Below, piece after piece: positions 43,867-56,078 of a stretch of 64,000 nucleotides of DNA. The notes under the pieces were generated by a model that was not told where the DNA came from, searched no databases, and worked only from the letters and a program-made list of their open reading frames with translations. Source of the stretch: Darksidea phi (Eukaryota > Ascomycota > Dothideomycetes > Pleosporales > Lentitheciaceae); the NCBI GenBank assembly GCA_030770425.1, contig JASJFT010000053.1, forward strand, positions 172,758 through 236,757, given 5' to 3'. Every line of letters begins with the position of its first letter. Positions within the stretch are counted from its first letter, which is position 1. The translations under genes and the position numbers were made by a program.

Positions 43867-45201
43867 TCTAAGATCTTAGATGTTTTTACTTGGGTCGTAC
43901 AGCTTTCTGGACCGAAGCATTTACTTAGAATGGCGTTCGGGCGAACGAAGGGGTTTTGCTATTGACATTCACCTCCAAATTTGCTAAACGGTTGGGGACT
44001 TGTGATGATTCCATAAGAGTACTTGATGAGTTAAATGTTTGGCTCTTCGTTTAATTAGACCTGAAATTGCGGATCGGATCGGGTCCCTGCACAGGCCTTT
44101 TATCAAGTCATATCCTTTCTCGCATTGAACGAAAGTGGGCATCTCGTGCTCTGCTCATGGTTAGAAGCTGCCCAACCTTTTGCTGTGGGACATGGGGCTG
44201 AGTTTTAAGACATCCCCGTCTTTCAACCCTGGCTCACGGCTGGCTCACAGCGGGCTGTAGATCTGTATATGAGAGTTGTCTAAGAAAGCGGGTCTATTAG
44301 CGAGTTGTACAGGAGCTGCGATATTCTCTATTCAACAGCAGAAGGGAGGTAGATGCGTCACAGCAACCCGCCTTAACCGCATCACGCGAGCTTGAGTATG
44401 CTGCGGATACGTACATTCCTTGCCCCTCTCAATAGCTGCACATTCGCGAAGCCCGTTTTGCTTTCCGGACAGAGCCGGTCCGAAAGGGAAACCCGGCCCG
44501 CTTAAACCTTCCTTGTCAAAGTGGCGCCACATATGCAGCCAAGCCACAAGCCGGATACTCGGCACTTCTTCCATGCAACCTCACCTCCTAATCACCAACA
44601 CTTGATCCAACGCACCCTCTACAAGCTAGAAAAACCTATACAGACACCAAATGTGTAGCTCCAAGCACCGACCAGGCGTGGAAATTTGTTTACGGTGTGT
44701 AGAACGAAAACACAAGAGCAAGACAACTCCCTATCTATTCAACATGCATCACACCACATCATGCGCCTCAAACAACACGCGTAATACGCTCGCCAAGCAG
44801 CGCATGCCAACACATGCTACAGCCGGCGTGCCGATAGTGGCTTGAATCGGGCCACGCCATTAGGGCACCAAGCTACCCTGTGGCTGCAAGCTTCTGCGCA
44901 CCGCTGCCACTAGACTTCAGCACTGTGCACAGAAGAGCTGTTCAAGAGTGATTCGTAAGCCCCGAATCGTGCACAGATATATAAGTCGTCGCACGCTCTA
45001 CTAGTGCTATTTGTTTCCGCTGCCGTCGTGCCGAATGGGCCGAATGTAACAGCGATAAAAACACGCAGCTACCTCCAAACCCGACGGCTCCCCAGCCTCC
45101 CAGCGCTACCACCGTCAGAGTCTGCCACACTCAGCCTCATAGTGGGACTGCGCAAACATCACCAGCCACTTTTTCCATCTTAATTTCAACGTCGAGCAAA
45201 T
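43867..45201. other. Intergenic, no gene seen
   Basis: About 1.3 kb. A minus-strand 80-codon frame (44332-44574) and plus-strand frames near 44420-44845 match nothing. The last 150 bp form the CYSTM gene leader. Confidence 0.35.
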
Positions 45202-45596
45202 ATGTCCTACCCACAAGGCGGCGAAGCGCAAAATTACTACGGCGGTGCACCACCGCCGCAGCAGCAGCAATACTATGGGCCGCCACAACCGAATCCGCAA
45301 TATCCACCGCCACAGCAGCAGGTAAGAAATGCATGCATTGAGGTCGGACGGGACCAAATGTTGACAGCGATGCGATTCTAGATGCAGTACCAGCAAGGTC
45401 CTCCGCCACAAGATAGCGACCGAGGGCAGAAGAAGGATCGGGGGTGCCTAGCCACATGGTGAGTCTGCAGGTCTTGCGGGGGGTGGTGGGAAGAGTAGAT
45501 TGCTAATTGATTCGTAGTTTGGCGACGTTGTGCTGCTGTTGGCTCTGTGGTGAAGCGTGTGAGTGCTGCTTCGATATTCTGGACTGCTGTTGTTGA
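45202..45596 (+). CDS. Small CYSTM-like cysteine-rich tail-anchored protein
   Basis: Three exons (45202-45321, 45382-45458, 45518-45596) join in frame to 91 residues, too short and too split to appear as a long open frame. The N-terminus is Gln/Pro/Tyr-rich (MSYPQGGEAQNYYGG, then PPQQQ runs). The C-terminus reads GCLATC, then LATLCCCWLCGEACECCFD, ending in DCCC, the layout of CYSTM modules: a short hydrophobic anchor packed with cysteines. CYSTM proteins sit in membranes and are linked to stress tolerance in fungi and plants; molecular activity is unknown. Introns of 60 and 59 bp have standard ends and branch sites. Convergent with the WW-domain gene. Confidence 0.85.
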
Positions 45597-45984
45597 GCGA
45601 GTGGTGGGTAGCGATGTACGAGAAGCCGACGATAGCTTGCACGACGATATCAAGATGGATGCATGAGCGTGATGGACAGAAGCTGGACTAGAGTCGTAGG
45701 ATCGAGGTCAGCAGTTGGATGGGTGGCAATGCTTTGGGCGGTATATTGTTTTCTACTCTCGGATAAAGTGATCTGAGCAGTTTGTACATCTCGTTCCAAT
45801 TCAAAAAGCGAACGGTTAACCAAGTTTGCTGATTCTCCAAAACCCCATTCCACGCTAAGTTATGCTAACTAATATTCACAAAGTGCGGCCGCTGCCTGAC
45901 GAATGGTACTCACACCCCCGACGAACAACAACGAAATCGAGCGTCAACGGACAACAAGCAGCCTCGAGAACGAGACCACTATTC
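45597..45984. other. Intergenic between convergent genes
   Basis: The 3' flanks of the CYSTM-like and WW-domain genes. A plus-strand frame from 45862 runs antisense through the WW gene and is its shadow. Confidence 0.4.
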
Positions 45985-47173
45985 TCAATCATCATACGCC
46001 TCTTCGAGCTCTTCTTCATACTCTTTTTGGGCCTCAATGAGCTCGTGACGGCGCTCTTCGAGCGACTCACGGTCGCTGCTCGAGATGGAGTCACCGTCCG
46101 CGTCGTGGGTAGGAACGGGCGGAGGCTCATTGTAGGCAGGTGTTGGGGCATATGCGGCTGGAGCAGCGGCTGGAGCTACGCTGTAGTTGTTGGTGACGTT
46201 GGTGGTGTGTCCCTCGTCGTCAGAGTTCTCAGCTTCATGGTATTAGTACTAAGGTGCAAGAGCGTAGAAAGGCTACTTACTCATCTCGTGGCCAATCCAC
46301 GCACCGGCAGCAGCACCACCAAGACCAACGGCCGCGAGCTTAGCAGTCGAGTGACCTTTATCCTTAGCCTTGTCCTTATCCTTCTTCTCTTTGTCGCCCT
46401 GGGAGCCGCTAGGACCGTGTCCCTGGTCATAGCCTTGGGTGTTGCCGAAGAGTCCACGTTCATCGGGTCCACCAGGTCCCCCGTAGGCGGCCGGCGCACC
46501 CTGATAATAACCGCCAGAGGCACCGTGGGTATCAGGCGCGCCACGAGCGTCATACGCTCCAGGAGGTGGAGGAGCATAGGGGCCTTGCGGTGGTAGAGGT
46601 GAGGCCGGGGGATCCCACTGACTGCGGCCCGTAGACTGGTCTACATAGTACCATCGTTGGCTGCTTTGGTCCCATTGAGCGAGCCATCCTGGTGGCATTG
46701 GAGGCGGGGCACCATACTAGACAGGCATTAGTGACGGTCGGAGAGCGGATACATGGGCTTTCGAAGCTCGCCAGCCGACCATAATAGCGCAACACAATTT
46801 AACGGACACCATAACATTAGCTTACGTACAGGTGCAGGAGGGCCTTGAGGCGGCGCAGGAGAGCTGTACTGCTGACCATAGGGTTGCTGCTGTTGGTAGC
46901 TTTGTTGAGGGTAGCCTCCCGGCTGAGGGTAGTTCTGCCGTGGGAATCCTTGGGGAGGCTGCTGCTGGTAAGGATTCTGCGGCCCGATTGGCGGGTCGCC
47001 ATGAGTCGCATCGCGGTGCCCATCGCCCTGCAACCCACCTTGGGAGTCTGATTGCGGCGATTAGCTAGATAAAAGTAATGAGAATGGAGTGGGACCATAC
47101 TACTAGGCTTGTCATCCTTCTCTTTCTTCTCATCGTCCAACAGTTCCTTCATCTTCTTCTTGAGGAAATCCAT
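45985..47173 (-). CDS. WW-domain protein with Gln/Pro-rich linker and glycine-zipper segment
   Basis: Four exons (47173-47101, 47047-46830, 46716-46281, 46232-45985) join in frame to 324 residues. It begins with a charged helix (MDFLKKKMKELLDDEKKEK), followed by a Gln/Pro/Tyr-rich linker. The WW domain is MPPGWLAQWDQSSQRWYYVD with STGRSQWDPP, including both Trp residues; WW domains bind proline-rich peptides. After a Gly/Pro/Tyr-rich stretch and a Lys/Asp-rich run comes KLAAVGLGGAAAGAWIGHEM, a small-residue zipper that could insert in a membrane. The C-terminus is an acidic helix (EYEEELEEAYDD). An adaptor role is inferred. Proline-rich partners could include the neighbouring CYSTM-like protein, but nothing shows this. 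Confidence 0.85.
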
Positions 47174-48656
47174 GAGTGCCGAACGTGTCCTGGAACAAGG
47201 CGGGCAACAGTAGTACCGGAAAACCTAAAAGTGAATGTTGAGAAAGTAAGAAGCTTGACGCGCTGTTCAGTGATGGGGGGGACATGAGGGGTTTTTAAAT
47301 CGATCTGCGCATGCACGGAATGCCCGGCGCGGGGCCCTCAATAATGGCTCCGGTACATGTCGAAGGCGCTTCAGCTGAACAGGCCCTTGAATAAAATGCC
47401 GCTAGCGGCCTGGGGTATCGTGTTTGGTAAGCGGACAGGAGCAGGCCATTCTGCGGGTGATTAAGCTAGAAAAAGCGGGGATACGGAGAGATGGAGACTT
47501 CTGGCGCCTAGAGGGGGTTCAGGATGAACCTGTGGCGAGCTAATGGCTTTTGTCGCGTAGGATATGGCTGTATGGTACTCTACGGATCAGTGATGTTGAT
47601 GATAAGGAGGTGCGTTAAGTCGGTATATACAGTTGCCATGCGCGGCCGGCATTGGTCGGGCGGCACAATTATGTAGGTTTGAGTAGACGGGACCTTGAAC
47701 AAGGCGTTCCCGGGCGGGGTTGGACTTGGATGTCGATTTTGTGTCAACGGCGGTATTACATATTGTGAGGCTTTCCATGTCTGGCTAGCTGCGGCGCGCG
47801 TGTGAAGGTGGCTCAGAGGTGGCTATGCATCGACACTAAAACCGCGCATGCGCACGCATCCATGCATACAGATTGCTCTGTCGCAAAAGGACCAAAGTTA
47901 AAATGCAACATGTCCCAATGCAATCCAGGTCAATGGGCGAGGGAAGAGCACATTGTCCCAAGACTGGAAAGAACAGCAGCTACGGCGACTAACGAGTCAG
48001 AAGGAGAAACAATGGGCGTGAATCGGATGAAAACAGCGATTCTTCAGGAAGGTTAACCCCCCACAAGAGCATGGAAGAACGCGAACAGGATATGGGGCGA
48101 GAGTGAGGTGTTGAGCGGATGCGGTTGTAATTTGGGTCGCAACCCACCCCCACGCACGAGGGCATGTGGGATGGGGGCAGGGGGGCGCGAGGGACACCGC
48201 CAAGCAAAAGGAGAGATCTGCTCGTCTGCCCTTTGGAGAAGAAAGAGGAGCCCAAAGCCCTTCTACGAGATATGCCAAGACATCACAACAGGTTAACTGC
48301 CCACGGTGGCTGAGGCGAAGGCTTGAACATCGGAATCTTGCACAGACAGATTGCCATTTTTCCGCAATCGATTTCTCGCTCGGCTAGCCTCGTCCGCCGC
48401 CACTAGCGCGAACTCGGATCGGAGCTGCTCGTCCTAGGTCGAAGCTCGACACTCGACACTCGACACTCGACACTCGCCACTCCACGCATCGGCGCCGGCC
48501 CAGGAGCAGGAGCAGGAGCAGGAGCTGGTGCAGGAGCTGGAGCGTCATTCTTCCATATCGACGTGCCCGCTGCTCGACGGGAGTGTGCGCTGATCGGTTT
48601 TCGTCCCGTCTGCGACCCACCCGGTGGAACCAGACTGGCGCGGGGTCCTCTTCTTC
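47174..48656. other. Intergenic: divergent promoters of the WW gene and histidine kinase
   Basis: About 1.5 kb between divergent genes. Short frames on both strands only. The kinase-proximal part is GC-rich and repetitive. Confidence 0.4.
48447..48543 (+). repeat. Short tandem repeats in the kinase leader
   Basis: Four exact CGACACT units (48447-48474) and one variant (48475-48481), followed from about 48502 by an AGGAGC-type hexamer array to 48543. They lie 110-210 bp upstream of the kinase ATG. Confidence 0.9.
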
Positions 48657-51600
48657 ATGATACCTCCGCCGAGATCGATATTCACAGGAATCGCCGCCCC
48701 ACCAGACCCGGAAAGCTCTCAATCTCGTCGCCTCAGCACCCCCGAATATATCGAAGCCCTCAATTCGGGCACAGAGGCATCGGCGCCGCCCACCCCACTC
48801 GAGAAACCGCACGCGCGCCCTCCGAAAACGCCCACATGGCCGGTGAACACACCCATTGACTCGAGCACACGCCCTTATTCGCTAGGTATCACGGCAGAGA
48901 ACAGCGGCGGGGGACAGGAGAAGACCGCGGAGCTCAAGACGCCGTCGCCAGTCGGAGGGAGAAAGCGACGGTCTGGGATCTATGACGACACGGCCGTGTC
49001 CCTTGCCGACCCTCCTACCCCTACCATCGCAGAACCTACAAGCGAGCCGCTGCTCAAGCGCCGGCGGGTGAGCCGCTCACAGCATACCATCAACCACTTC
49101 AGCTTCGCCAAATCGGCCCAGCTCACAGGCAGCGGACAGCCACCGTCGCCCCTCTTCTTCTCGCATTCGCGGCGCAACCGCCCGCACCTACCAGCGCGCT
49201 TCTCGAGCTCCGAGGCTGCAGCCAGGATGCTCAGCAAAACACGAAGTGAGGACAGCGGCATCAAGACGGTTACCCTCGCTCGCGGCACATATAGCGGGCC
49301 GAGTCCCTCAGGCGCAACAAGTGGTGCGAGTAGAAGGAGCTCAGAGCGGTCGAGCCTGCCGCGTACAGCATCGCCCGAGGGACGAGACCGGAACGATCCT
49401 CTCAGACTGCTAGGCTCGGTTGGCGTTGTAGAATTGCTGGAACAGGACACGCGCCCGACCTTCATCGTGGATATTGGCCATGCGACCAACTACGCGCCTG
49501 CTACATCGAGTCTACAGATTCTCTTTGCGAACAGCGCACTACGGTCCAGCTCGTCAACGTGGGAGCTTGTGGCAGGAAAGCCAGCAAGCCCGGCCAGCGA
49601 CGAGCCAACGGCGCATGCATCGAACCAGTTCCGGGGCTGGCTACTCAGCACCGTGTTTCAGGGCGAGAACGTCGATGTGAACCCTCCCACTGTCGAACAC
49701 GGCGGGATAGTGTGGTCATGCTACACGCTACGGAAGCGACTGCGCGTGGTTTCCGGCGCTGTCGCCTTGTCCGCTGCGTCAAGCATCCCGTCCACAAGCG
49801 TCTCCAACGACTTCGGTATTCCGTCGTCCTCATCCCTTGCCTCTGGTTCCCGGATAGATGTCTCGACGATCCCCGCGAGTGAGGCCCAAGATTACTTTGG
49901 CACTTCAATAGCTTCCATTGCTGAAGATATCGAGCAAGACCCTTCGCCGCAACCGGCGGTTTCCCGAATTGACTCCAACCAGATTCAATCCCAGATCACT
50001 AACGCTCTGGCCGGGCCCTTTTCCAGAGCCGACGGGCTAGACCTGTCTTCCTTAGAAGGGCACCCTTCGTTCACCAACGAGTGCGTGCTCCGTGCTCACG
50101 CTGCAGGCGATATTGACGCGTTTCACAGAGAACGAAGCCCAAGCCCGTCGCGCGACCATGACGTTGGCTTCTTTGACTGGACAAGATTATCCCCAACCTC
50201 TTCTCTGCCTCGGCACATCCAGTTTGCTCGCTCCATTAACTGGGCCTCAACGCCGCTTGGGCCGATAGAGTCCTGGTCCAATGATCTTCGAGCCATGTGC
50301 AACCTGATCATGTACGTCAGTGTCGAAGTTTGCATTAGCTACCTTGTATTGATGTTCGACCAGGGCGAGCCCTCATCCAGCGGCCATGTATTGGGGAGAC
50401 GAGCTGGTAGCCGTTTACAACGAAGCTTATATTGGTACGTGACTGCTGCTATTGCGATGCGCATTCCTCACTTACCAGTAATAGGACTTGCTGGCCAGAA
50501 GCACCCCACCCTCATGGGCCAACCCTATAGACTAGCTTGGGCAGAGATCTGGGATGAGGTCAAAGACGTTTTTACGAACGCGCGCCTCACCGGTCAAGCT
50601 ACCATGAAGGACGACGATTGCTTATTCATGAAACGTAACGGCTTTCTCGAAGAAACGTATTTTTCATGGTCCATCATTCCTATGGTGGGCGAGGACGGCA
50701 CTGTGATGGGTCTGTACAATCCAGCATTTGAAAAGGTAGCTCCTTTGGTAACTCGATAGCAGACATTAAGAATCCCACTGACTTCTTCTAGACAAGGCGA
50801 AAGATCGCCGAGAGACGCATGCTGACCTTGCGAGAGGTCGGCGAACGTACAGCAACCGCCCGGGACGTCAAGGGCTTTTGGGAACAGGTCCTCCATGCCT
50901 TGACCGAGAATGAATGCGATACTCCGTTTGCTCTACTATACTCAGTGTCCGAAGACAATGGCAGCGACGCCTCCTCGCTGCATTCAAATAGTCTTCTTGG
51001 AACAAAACAGTGTTCTTTGGAGGGTTCATTAGGGGTACCTACCTGCCATGCGGCAGCGCCCGACCAGATTGACCTAAAGGAGGGGACCGAAGGCTTTGGT
51101 CCGGTGTTTCGAGAAGTCATGAAGACTGGCAAGCCCGTTGTGCTGAGCATCGGCTCCGGAGACCTTCCATCCGAGATGATGGAAGGCCTTGAATGGCGCG
51201 GTTTTGGGGACCCTTGTCGTGAAGTGGTCATCTGTCCCATTCATCCCACAACTGGCGAATCAATACTGGGTTTCCTTGTTCTTGGTGTCAATCCGCGTCG
51301 GCCTTATGATGATGACTACAATCTTTTCATCCAGCTTTTAAGCCGTCAGCTTGCGACCTCGCTGGCTTCGGTCGTACTGTTTGAAGAAGAAATCCGACGT
51401 GGTCAAAAAGCAGCGCGACTAGCGGCAGAAGATAGGTTCCACCTTTCGGAGCAGCTCGCTGCCCGCACGCAGGAGGCCCTGGACAGCGAAACCAGGTTTA
51501 CGCGAATGGCCGAATATTCTCCTGCAGGCCTCTTCATTGCAGACCACGCCGGTCGCATAACTTACTGCAACGACACATGGTATGAAATCTCACGAGTACC

Positions 51601-53554
51601 CAAGGAGCCGGAAAATACGGACAGATGGATGGAGTACGTCAAGGAGGAAGACCAGGCTCTCATACAACAGCAGTGGAAACGACTCGTCGAGAACGCCGCC
51701 GCGATCAACATTGAATTCAGATTCAAGACGCCTTGGGAAGATCGTAATGGCAACAGAAGCGATACGTGGGTCCTTTTCTGCGCCTTCCCAGAAAAGTACG
51801 AGGACGGCATGCTCAAGAGCGCTTTTGGAAGCATCACGAATATCAGTCCGCAAAAATGGGCTGAGGGCTTCCAGAAGAGGAAGATGGAGGAAGCGGTCGA
51901 GCTCAAACGGCAGCAAGAAAACTTCATCGACATAACATCGCACGAAATGCGCAATCCGCTGAGCGCCATTCTGCAATGTGCCGACGAAATATCCACAATC
52001 CTAAGCGACTTCAGGGCTTCCGGCGCAACTGAAATACCTCCACGCATTGTAACCGATAGCATCGATGCCGCGCAGACGATCGCGCTTTGCGCGCAACATC
52101 AAAAGAGGATTGTTGATGACATCCTCACCCTTTCAAAGCTCGATAGCGCAATGCTTATGGTGACACCCGTCGATGTCCAGCCACTTCAAGTTGTGCAGCG
52201 CGCTCTCAAGATGTTCGAAGGTGAGGTACAAACAGCAGGAATCCAGATGCAATTCGTTATCAGCGATTCGTACAAGGATCTTAATATCGATTGGGTCAAA
52301 CTAGACCCCTCGCGAGTACTCCAGGTAAGGCGCTCTATCACCACTCACTAGAGCTTGCTGACTCTTCGCTTAGGTATTGATAAATCTGACCACCAACGCC
52401 ATCAAGTTCACCACAACAGAAACTAGCCGGACGATTAAAGTTATCCTCTCGGCCTCCGAGCGGCCCCCCTCGGCCGGTAAATCACCCCGTGTCATCTTTT
52501 TCCCTTCGAGATCAAAGCGTGTCGCGCAAACCCTAGGTCCTGACTGGGGCGATGGCCAGGAGATCTACCTTGAGTTCGCCGTTCAGGATACCGGCCGAGG
52601 TCTCAACGCTGAGGAGATGAAGCTACTGTTTCAGCGCTTCTCCCAGGCCAGTCCTCGCACACATGTACAGTATGGGGGCTCGGGACTAGGCTTGTTTATC
52701 TCTCGCGAACTCACTGAGTTACAAGGCGGTGAAATTGGTGTCTCATCCGAGGCTGGGAAAGGGAGCACGTTCGCTTTTTACGTCAAGTGTCGCAAGACTG
52801 AAGAACCAAAGGACGCAGTGGAACATCTACCCGTAGCAACAATAACACGACAACTATCAAATGCGAAGGAAAAGGCCCATGCACAACCTTCACCGCCGAA
52901 AGTTAAGGATTTTGCGGGGATACCCAAGAAGAGCGGCGTTGGGAAGAGTAAAGAAAGCAAGACGGACCTGCGTGTTCTCATCGTTGAGGACAACCTAGGT
53001 ATGTGTACATAGTGGTCAGAAGTCTGGGTTCCAGCCACTAACATCCAATAGTCAACCAAAAGGTCCTCCAGCGCCAGCTTCAAAACCGAGGCATAACGAC
53101 TTATGTCGCAAATCACGGCGGCGAGGCCTTGGACAAGCTTAGGCAATCACAGTACTGGAAAGACAGCGGCTCTGAGGCGCTCGATCTTGGGGTTGTCCTC
53201 ATGGACAAGGAGATGCCGGTTATGGACGGGTTACAATGCACGAGCAAGATTCGGGAACTTGAAGCGCAAGGATTACTCAAGGGCCACGTACCTATTATTG
53301 CGGTAACGGCAAACGCGAGGAGCGAGCAGATTGCCACGCTTCTCGCTGCTGGCATGGTATGTTGTCCTCGTTTTAAGCGCTCATGGAGGTGAAGCTAACG
53401 TGCATAGGACGATGTTGTGTCTAAGCCCTTCCGTATCGCAGAGCTGATACCTAAGATCGAGGAGCTTACTCTCAAATACCCGGACTCATCTTCGAGCGAT
53501 CCGCTAGGCCTACATGCTCCCGGGAAACCAAGCACGACACCTTATTCGATATAG
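48657..53554 (+). CDS. Hybrid histidine kinase (PAS, HisKA, HATPase, receiver)
   Basis: Seven exons (48657-50311, 50364-50434, 50485-50735, 50792-52324, 52374-52998, 53052-53356, 53408-53554) join in frame to 1528 residues. The first 400 are low-complexity Ser/Pro-rich. Sensor modules follow: ASPHPAAMYWGDELVAVYN, a GAF-like part, and PAS (FTRMAEYSPAGLFIADHAG). The kinase core has the H-box DITSHEMRNPLSAIL (His about 1043), the N-box VLINLTTNAIKF and the G-box GGSGLGLFISREL. The receiver has VEDN, VLMDKEMPVMDG (Asp about 1430) and SKPF. All phosphorelay residues are present, so it should pass phosphate to a histidine phosphotransfer protein. There is no membrane segment; the signal is unknown. 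ATG at 48657 is the first in frame; the open frame upstream lacks ATG. Confidence 0.92.
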
Positions 53555-54598
53555 AGGACCGCACGATATTAATTCGCTCTGCATGGCTGGTTTATATTTT
53601 GTATAGAAGGCGATTGGGCGTCCGGCATACTGGTTGAAGCGGGAGCATTGGTCTGGCGTTGCGCGGGTGGATAGTGTGCTTTTTGTCTTATCTGCATTGC
53701 TTAACCGGATGAACATGCATTTCGGTTTTGCTCTTGGGTAAGTGTGGGTACATGGGTAACACATTGGGTTTGGATACATACGCCGCTAGAGAGTCGTACC
53801 ACGTATGGCTACGCCTGCTTGTTTTGTTTACATAACCCCCGGTCTACCAGCGCAAGTGTTTGAGCCAGGGGCGTGTAGATTGACTGACCCTCTAGTTGAG
53901 GGACATGACATGCCTTCTTCGGTTTGGACGAAACGCCAAATAGTATTTCGTAGTGTCGCTCGCACGTCGGCCGAAGCTCCATAGAACAAACTTAGTGCTC
54001 CCTACCTAGGTTCTGCGATTTATTAACCCGTGACATGCCTTTCCTGTACGATCATGGCGCGGTTAATGGGGAACACCAGCTAACCGATTTGATATCCTTA
54101 GATCTTTAACGAGGGATCGTATAGGCCTCTCTATATTACTCCTTTGCTTTCGTATGTGTTCTACAACAGTTTTGAACTCGGGCTTCGAGCTATATACCAG
54201 GACGATCTCGCTTTTACTCCCAACGAGCTTCAGTTTATACTTGCCGTCTGACGTAGCCTTGACTTGTAGATGCAATTTGCCGCCTATTGTAGATCTGCTA
54301 TCCCTATGTAAACGATGTCAAGTCTTACGCCGTCGGTTTCATCGGAGATTTGCGCGGTACTTCTGAATAAGGCCCAAATCTCGACTTGTCTTCATCCTGT
54401 CTATATATTGTCGACGCTTCCTCCTTCATGTCCGCCTCGCTGAAATATTACCTTGGCTACGTTCGGGGAAGCCTGACGTGCGTCCGTTCGCCTTCCATCA
54501 ACCCGTTGTTTGCTCGTACCCCATCCTACTATACAGTTCCCCTTCCTGCTCTTATTTAATGCAAGCTCTTGTTGTATATAGCAGCTCGTTCTATGTAG
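53555..54598. other. Intergenic with short unassigned frames
   Basis: The 3' flank of the kinase. Minus-strand frames at 54063-54275 (KYKLKLVGSKSEIVLVYSS) and 54401-54664 look partly protein-like, but no family or complete gene is supported; they may be decayed fragments. Confidence 0.35.
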
Positions 54599-54964
54599 TC
54601 TGCTGTCTATCACCAGCGGTTTGACGCCTCGTACTCGGTTTTCAGATACACTACGCACGTTCAAGATGATGGTACAGTGATCGGCGACGCTGTTCCAAAC
54701 CCGAAGAATGTGGACTTCTACACAGCTAGCGAAGACTCCTACGACACCGGAGAGTTTAAAGACCGCTCCAGATCCAGGAACAGCTCACACTCCAGCGATG
54801 GGGAGGACTAGAGCGGCGAGGACGACTCAGGCGATCAAGATTCTACAGGTGAAGAGTTCAGCGATCGCGACGAGCTCAGCAATAACACACATTTCAAGCT
54901 TCGACTTCCCCACTTCTGCCCGAGGGTCGAGTACCGGAAGCATGATTGGGAAGTTTTGTACTAG
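54599..54964 (+). pseudogene. C-terminal relic of an acidic Ser-rich protein with in-frame TAG
   Basis: One plus-strand frame runs from 54599 to the TAG at 54962-54964. It reads YHQRFDASYSVFRYTTHV, VDFYTASEDSYDTGEFKDRS and a Ser/Asp/Glu-rich tail, and finishes with LRLPHFCPRVEYRKHDWEV. A TAG at 54809-54811 interrupts it. The consistent composition on both sides of the stop points to a decayed gene whose 5' part is missing (a TAG precedes it at 54596). Family unknown. Confidence 0.35.
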
Positions 54965-56078
54965 ATACAATAGATATTGATAGTTGAGATTTTGTATATT
55001 GGTCTCAATATTCGCGCGGCATTCAGCAATGGTCGGCTTGAATGCTCAAAAAGGAAACCGAGACAGAGACCGGCTTTCGCCCCGAGACTATGGTCTATCT
55101 GTGACTACATGCAGTTGACGGCTTAGCAGAAACAGCCAATAAGCGCTTCTAGGCCAAAGTGGGAAGTGGGATATCCCAAAATGAAAGCGTAAATTCAGGA
55201 GCCCACGGTCGAGGGTTGAGCGTATTGGTTCGCGGAAGCAGGTAAACTTTTCGCGTCACTAGGCAGCAGCATTTCGTAGGGCTGTGCAGTAGCCAGCCGC
55301 TCGGCGACCCCGCATCCACTACATGATTGGCCGAAAGTTTTCACCGGATGCCTTGGCTATCGGTCAGCTGAGTGTCAGCATCCCCATTACAGGAAGGCAG
55401 TAGCGAGCAGAAGTTCAGCCGTGGGAAGGAAAAGGGACACTGAACTCAAGGAAATTCTGATCGCGGCGCCCGGGTACCAGTATGCTAGGCGCGTAAAGTC
55501 TTTTCTTACCTTCTAGTACCGCTTTATATACCTATTAAGTGCAATTTGACCTCACCTCTTCCAGTAGATTTACGGCTACTAGATGGACGACCGAATTGCG
55601 ACAAAACTTCCCTTACTCTATAGTACTACATTAATAACATTTCCCGAAATTTCGCGACTCCTTATATTACGTACGCTGCTTTGCGATTGATCTTGATGTA
55701 CCAAAGGTGCACAACGAGTAGAGCCAAGACTTTAGTCAGCAATGCCAAGAAAGCTCAGCTTATGAGGCACTGAGGCTTAGACCTGGATCATGCATGCACA
55801 GCCCCCAAAATAACAGTCATGTGCTAGGCAGCTCAGCTTTAATCCGGCCAACAAGGCTCTAAACTGTAACCCCACATCATCTCATACTCATCTTCACCAA
55901 TCTGACCATATTCTTGTAAAGTCTTTAGATCACCTTGAAGTTATGTAATGGTCCTTAATATCACGAGTGATGACTTAGCGAAGGATCTGTCTTAGTTCTT
56001 AATCACGGGGTGATAAATCCTCCGGCGATTGACACGCACGAAAACTTGGATAGCGCAGTCAAAATATTGGCCAACACC
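54965..56078. other. Intergenic, no gene seen
   Basis: About 1.1 kb. The promoter of the second HET gene lies here. A patch at 55500-55680 is AT-rich. No repeat was matched to others in the window. Confidence 0.35.

Noticed and set aside
45862..46596. 244-codon plus-strand open frame
   Set aside because: It is the antisense shadow of the WW-domain gene, whose four exons splice cleanly on the minus strand.
48447..48481. CGACACT array considered as a CRISPR-like array
   Set aside because: Units are directly adjacent without spacers; it is a simple tandem repeat in a eukaryote.
48384..48812. 142-codon minus-strand frame upstream of the kinase
   Set aside because: Composed largely of translated short tandem repeats and antisense to the kinase N-terminus.
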